Of a stretch of DNA of 13,681 nt, positions 13,408-13,681 are shown one piece after another. This DNA comes from Candidatus Bathyarchaeota archaeon (GTDB lineage Archaea; Thermoproteota; Bathyarchaeia; TCS64), in assembly GCA_018396515.1 (NCBI GenBank), contig JAGTQJ010000006.1, positions 9,371 through 23,051 of the forward strand, given 5' to 3'. How positions within the stretch are numbered: the stretch's first letter is position 1; each line of letters opens with the position of its first letter. Below the pieces are notes generated by a model, which saw only the letters and a program-made list of their open reading frames with translations, was not told the DNA's origin and did no database searches. The translations under genes were made by a program, and so were the position numbers.

Positions 13408-13471
13408 GTATTCTCCGCCAAAACTTAGAAAGGGAGGAGAATGGCTTTTAATCTATATTTGAACAAATTGA
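13408..13471. other. Short intergenic stretch after vapC
   Basis: AT-rich, with no gene seen. A TTTTAATCTATATTT run (13446-13460) could be a promoter element for the remnant that follows or a T-rich terminator for vapC. Confidence 0.3.
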
Positions 13472-13681
13472 TATCCCACGTTTCCAAAATATGAAGGAGT
13501 TTTACAAGAAAAATTTAGATGAAAATTTTAAATCCATATTTAATCAATTTTAAAATGGTGATTTATTAGAAGGAATTACTAATAATAAGGTCTTCATACC
13601 CTTCATGTCATGAACCGAGGTTAAAGAGGCCATAGATGAGGGTAAAGATCTGTTTATAATACCCTGCAGTTCAAATGAGCA
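13472..13681 (+). repeat. Diverged repeat, copy B, with creatininase-like N-terminal remnant cut by the window end
   Basis: This is the counterpart of 12369-12570, with the same leader blocks. From ATG 13605 it reads Met-Ser-TGA-Thr and then EVKEAIDEGKDLFIIPCSSN and Glu. The TGA stands where copy A keeps TGG (Trp), so a Trp codon became a stop. The IIPCSSNE end corresponds to the IIPxGSTEQHG metal-site region at the start of creatininase-family amidohydrolases. The sequence leaves the window here, so how much of the gene survives cannot be seen. Confidence 0.5.

Noticed and set aside
1..13681. CRISPR array, tRNA, rRNA or insertion sequence
   Set aside because: No regularly spaced identical repeats, cloverleaf-like GGTTC regions, rRNA signatures, transposase motifs or terminal inverted repeats were found by eye.

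Overview
The window reads as a chromosomal segment of a thermophilic archaeon, probably of the TACK/Thermoproteota branch; a bathyarchaeote-like lineage is a guess. The evidence is an archaeal NAC protein, an archaeal-type beta-CASP nuclease, archaeal HEPN/MNT and VapBC families, heavy AGG (Arg) and ATA (Ile) codon use, and several genes with an A/T-rich TATA box about 26 bases ahead of the start codon (leaderless transcripts). No rRNA, tRNA or CRISPR array was seen.

Bases 1-2385 (+): the 3' two thirds of formate-tetrahydrofolate ligase, then FolD, the two enzymes linking formate to methylene-tetrahydrofolate (THF), then NAC. Bases 2429-3652 (+): a metallo-beta-lactamase/beta-CASP nuclease with a C-terminal winged-helix-like tail. 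It meets a small winged-helix protein (3691-3909, -) head-on across a GC-rich hairpin. Bases 3940-5553: AT-rich spacer and decayed genes, namely a PaREP1/HEPN-like remnant (-) and a HEPN/MNT toxin-antitoxin-type pair (+), all with frameshifts.

Bases 5644-8952 (-): a tight three-gene operon for a 2-oxoacid:ferredoxin oxidoreductase in the order gamma-delta fusion, alpha, beta. The alpha subunit has YPIRP in place of the pyruvate-enzyme motif YPITP. Together with the gamma-delta fusion, this matches what I recall of bacterial (Moorella) oxalate oxidoreductase, which splits oxalate into two CO2 with reduction of ferredoxin. With Fhs and FolD nearby, the organism may feed oxalate carbon and electrons into a THF-based C1 (Wood-Ljungdahl-type) pathway.

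Bases 8953-9445 form the divergent control region, with two palindromes and a repeated 9-mer. Bases 9446-12335 (+) hold a four-gene operon of membrane proteins of unknown function. The first resembles the DUF6754 family, and the fourth carries one frameshift. Bases 12336-13681: two diverged copies of a repeat, each ending in a decayed creatininase-family N-terminus, flanking a VapB antitoxin gene and a broken vapC. Intact metabolic genes thus alternate with clusters of dying accessory genes.
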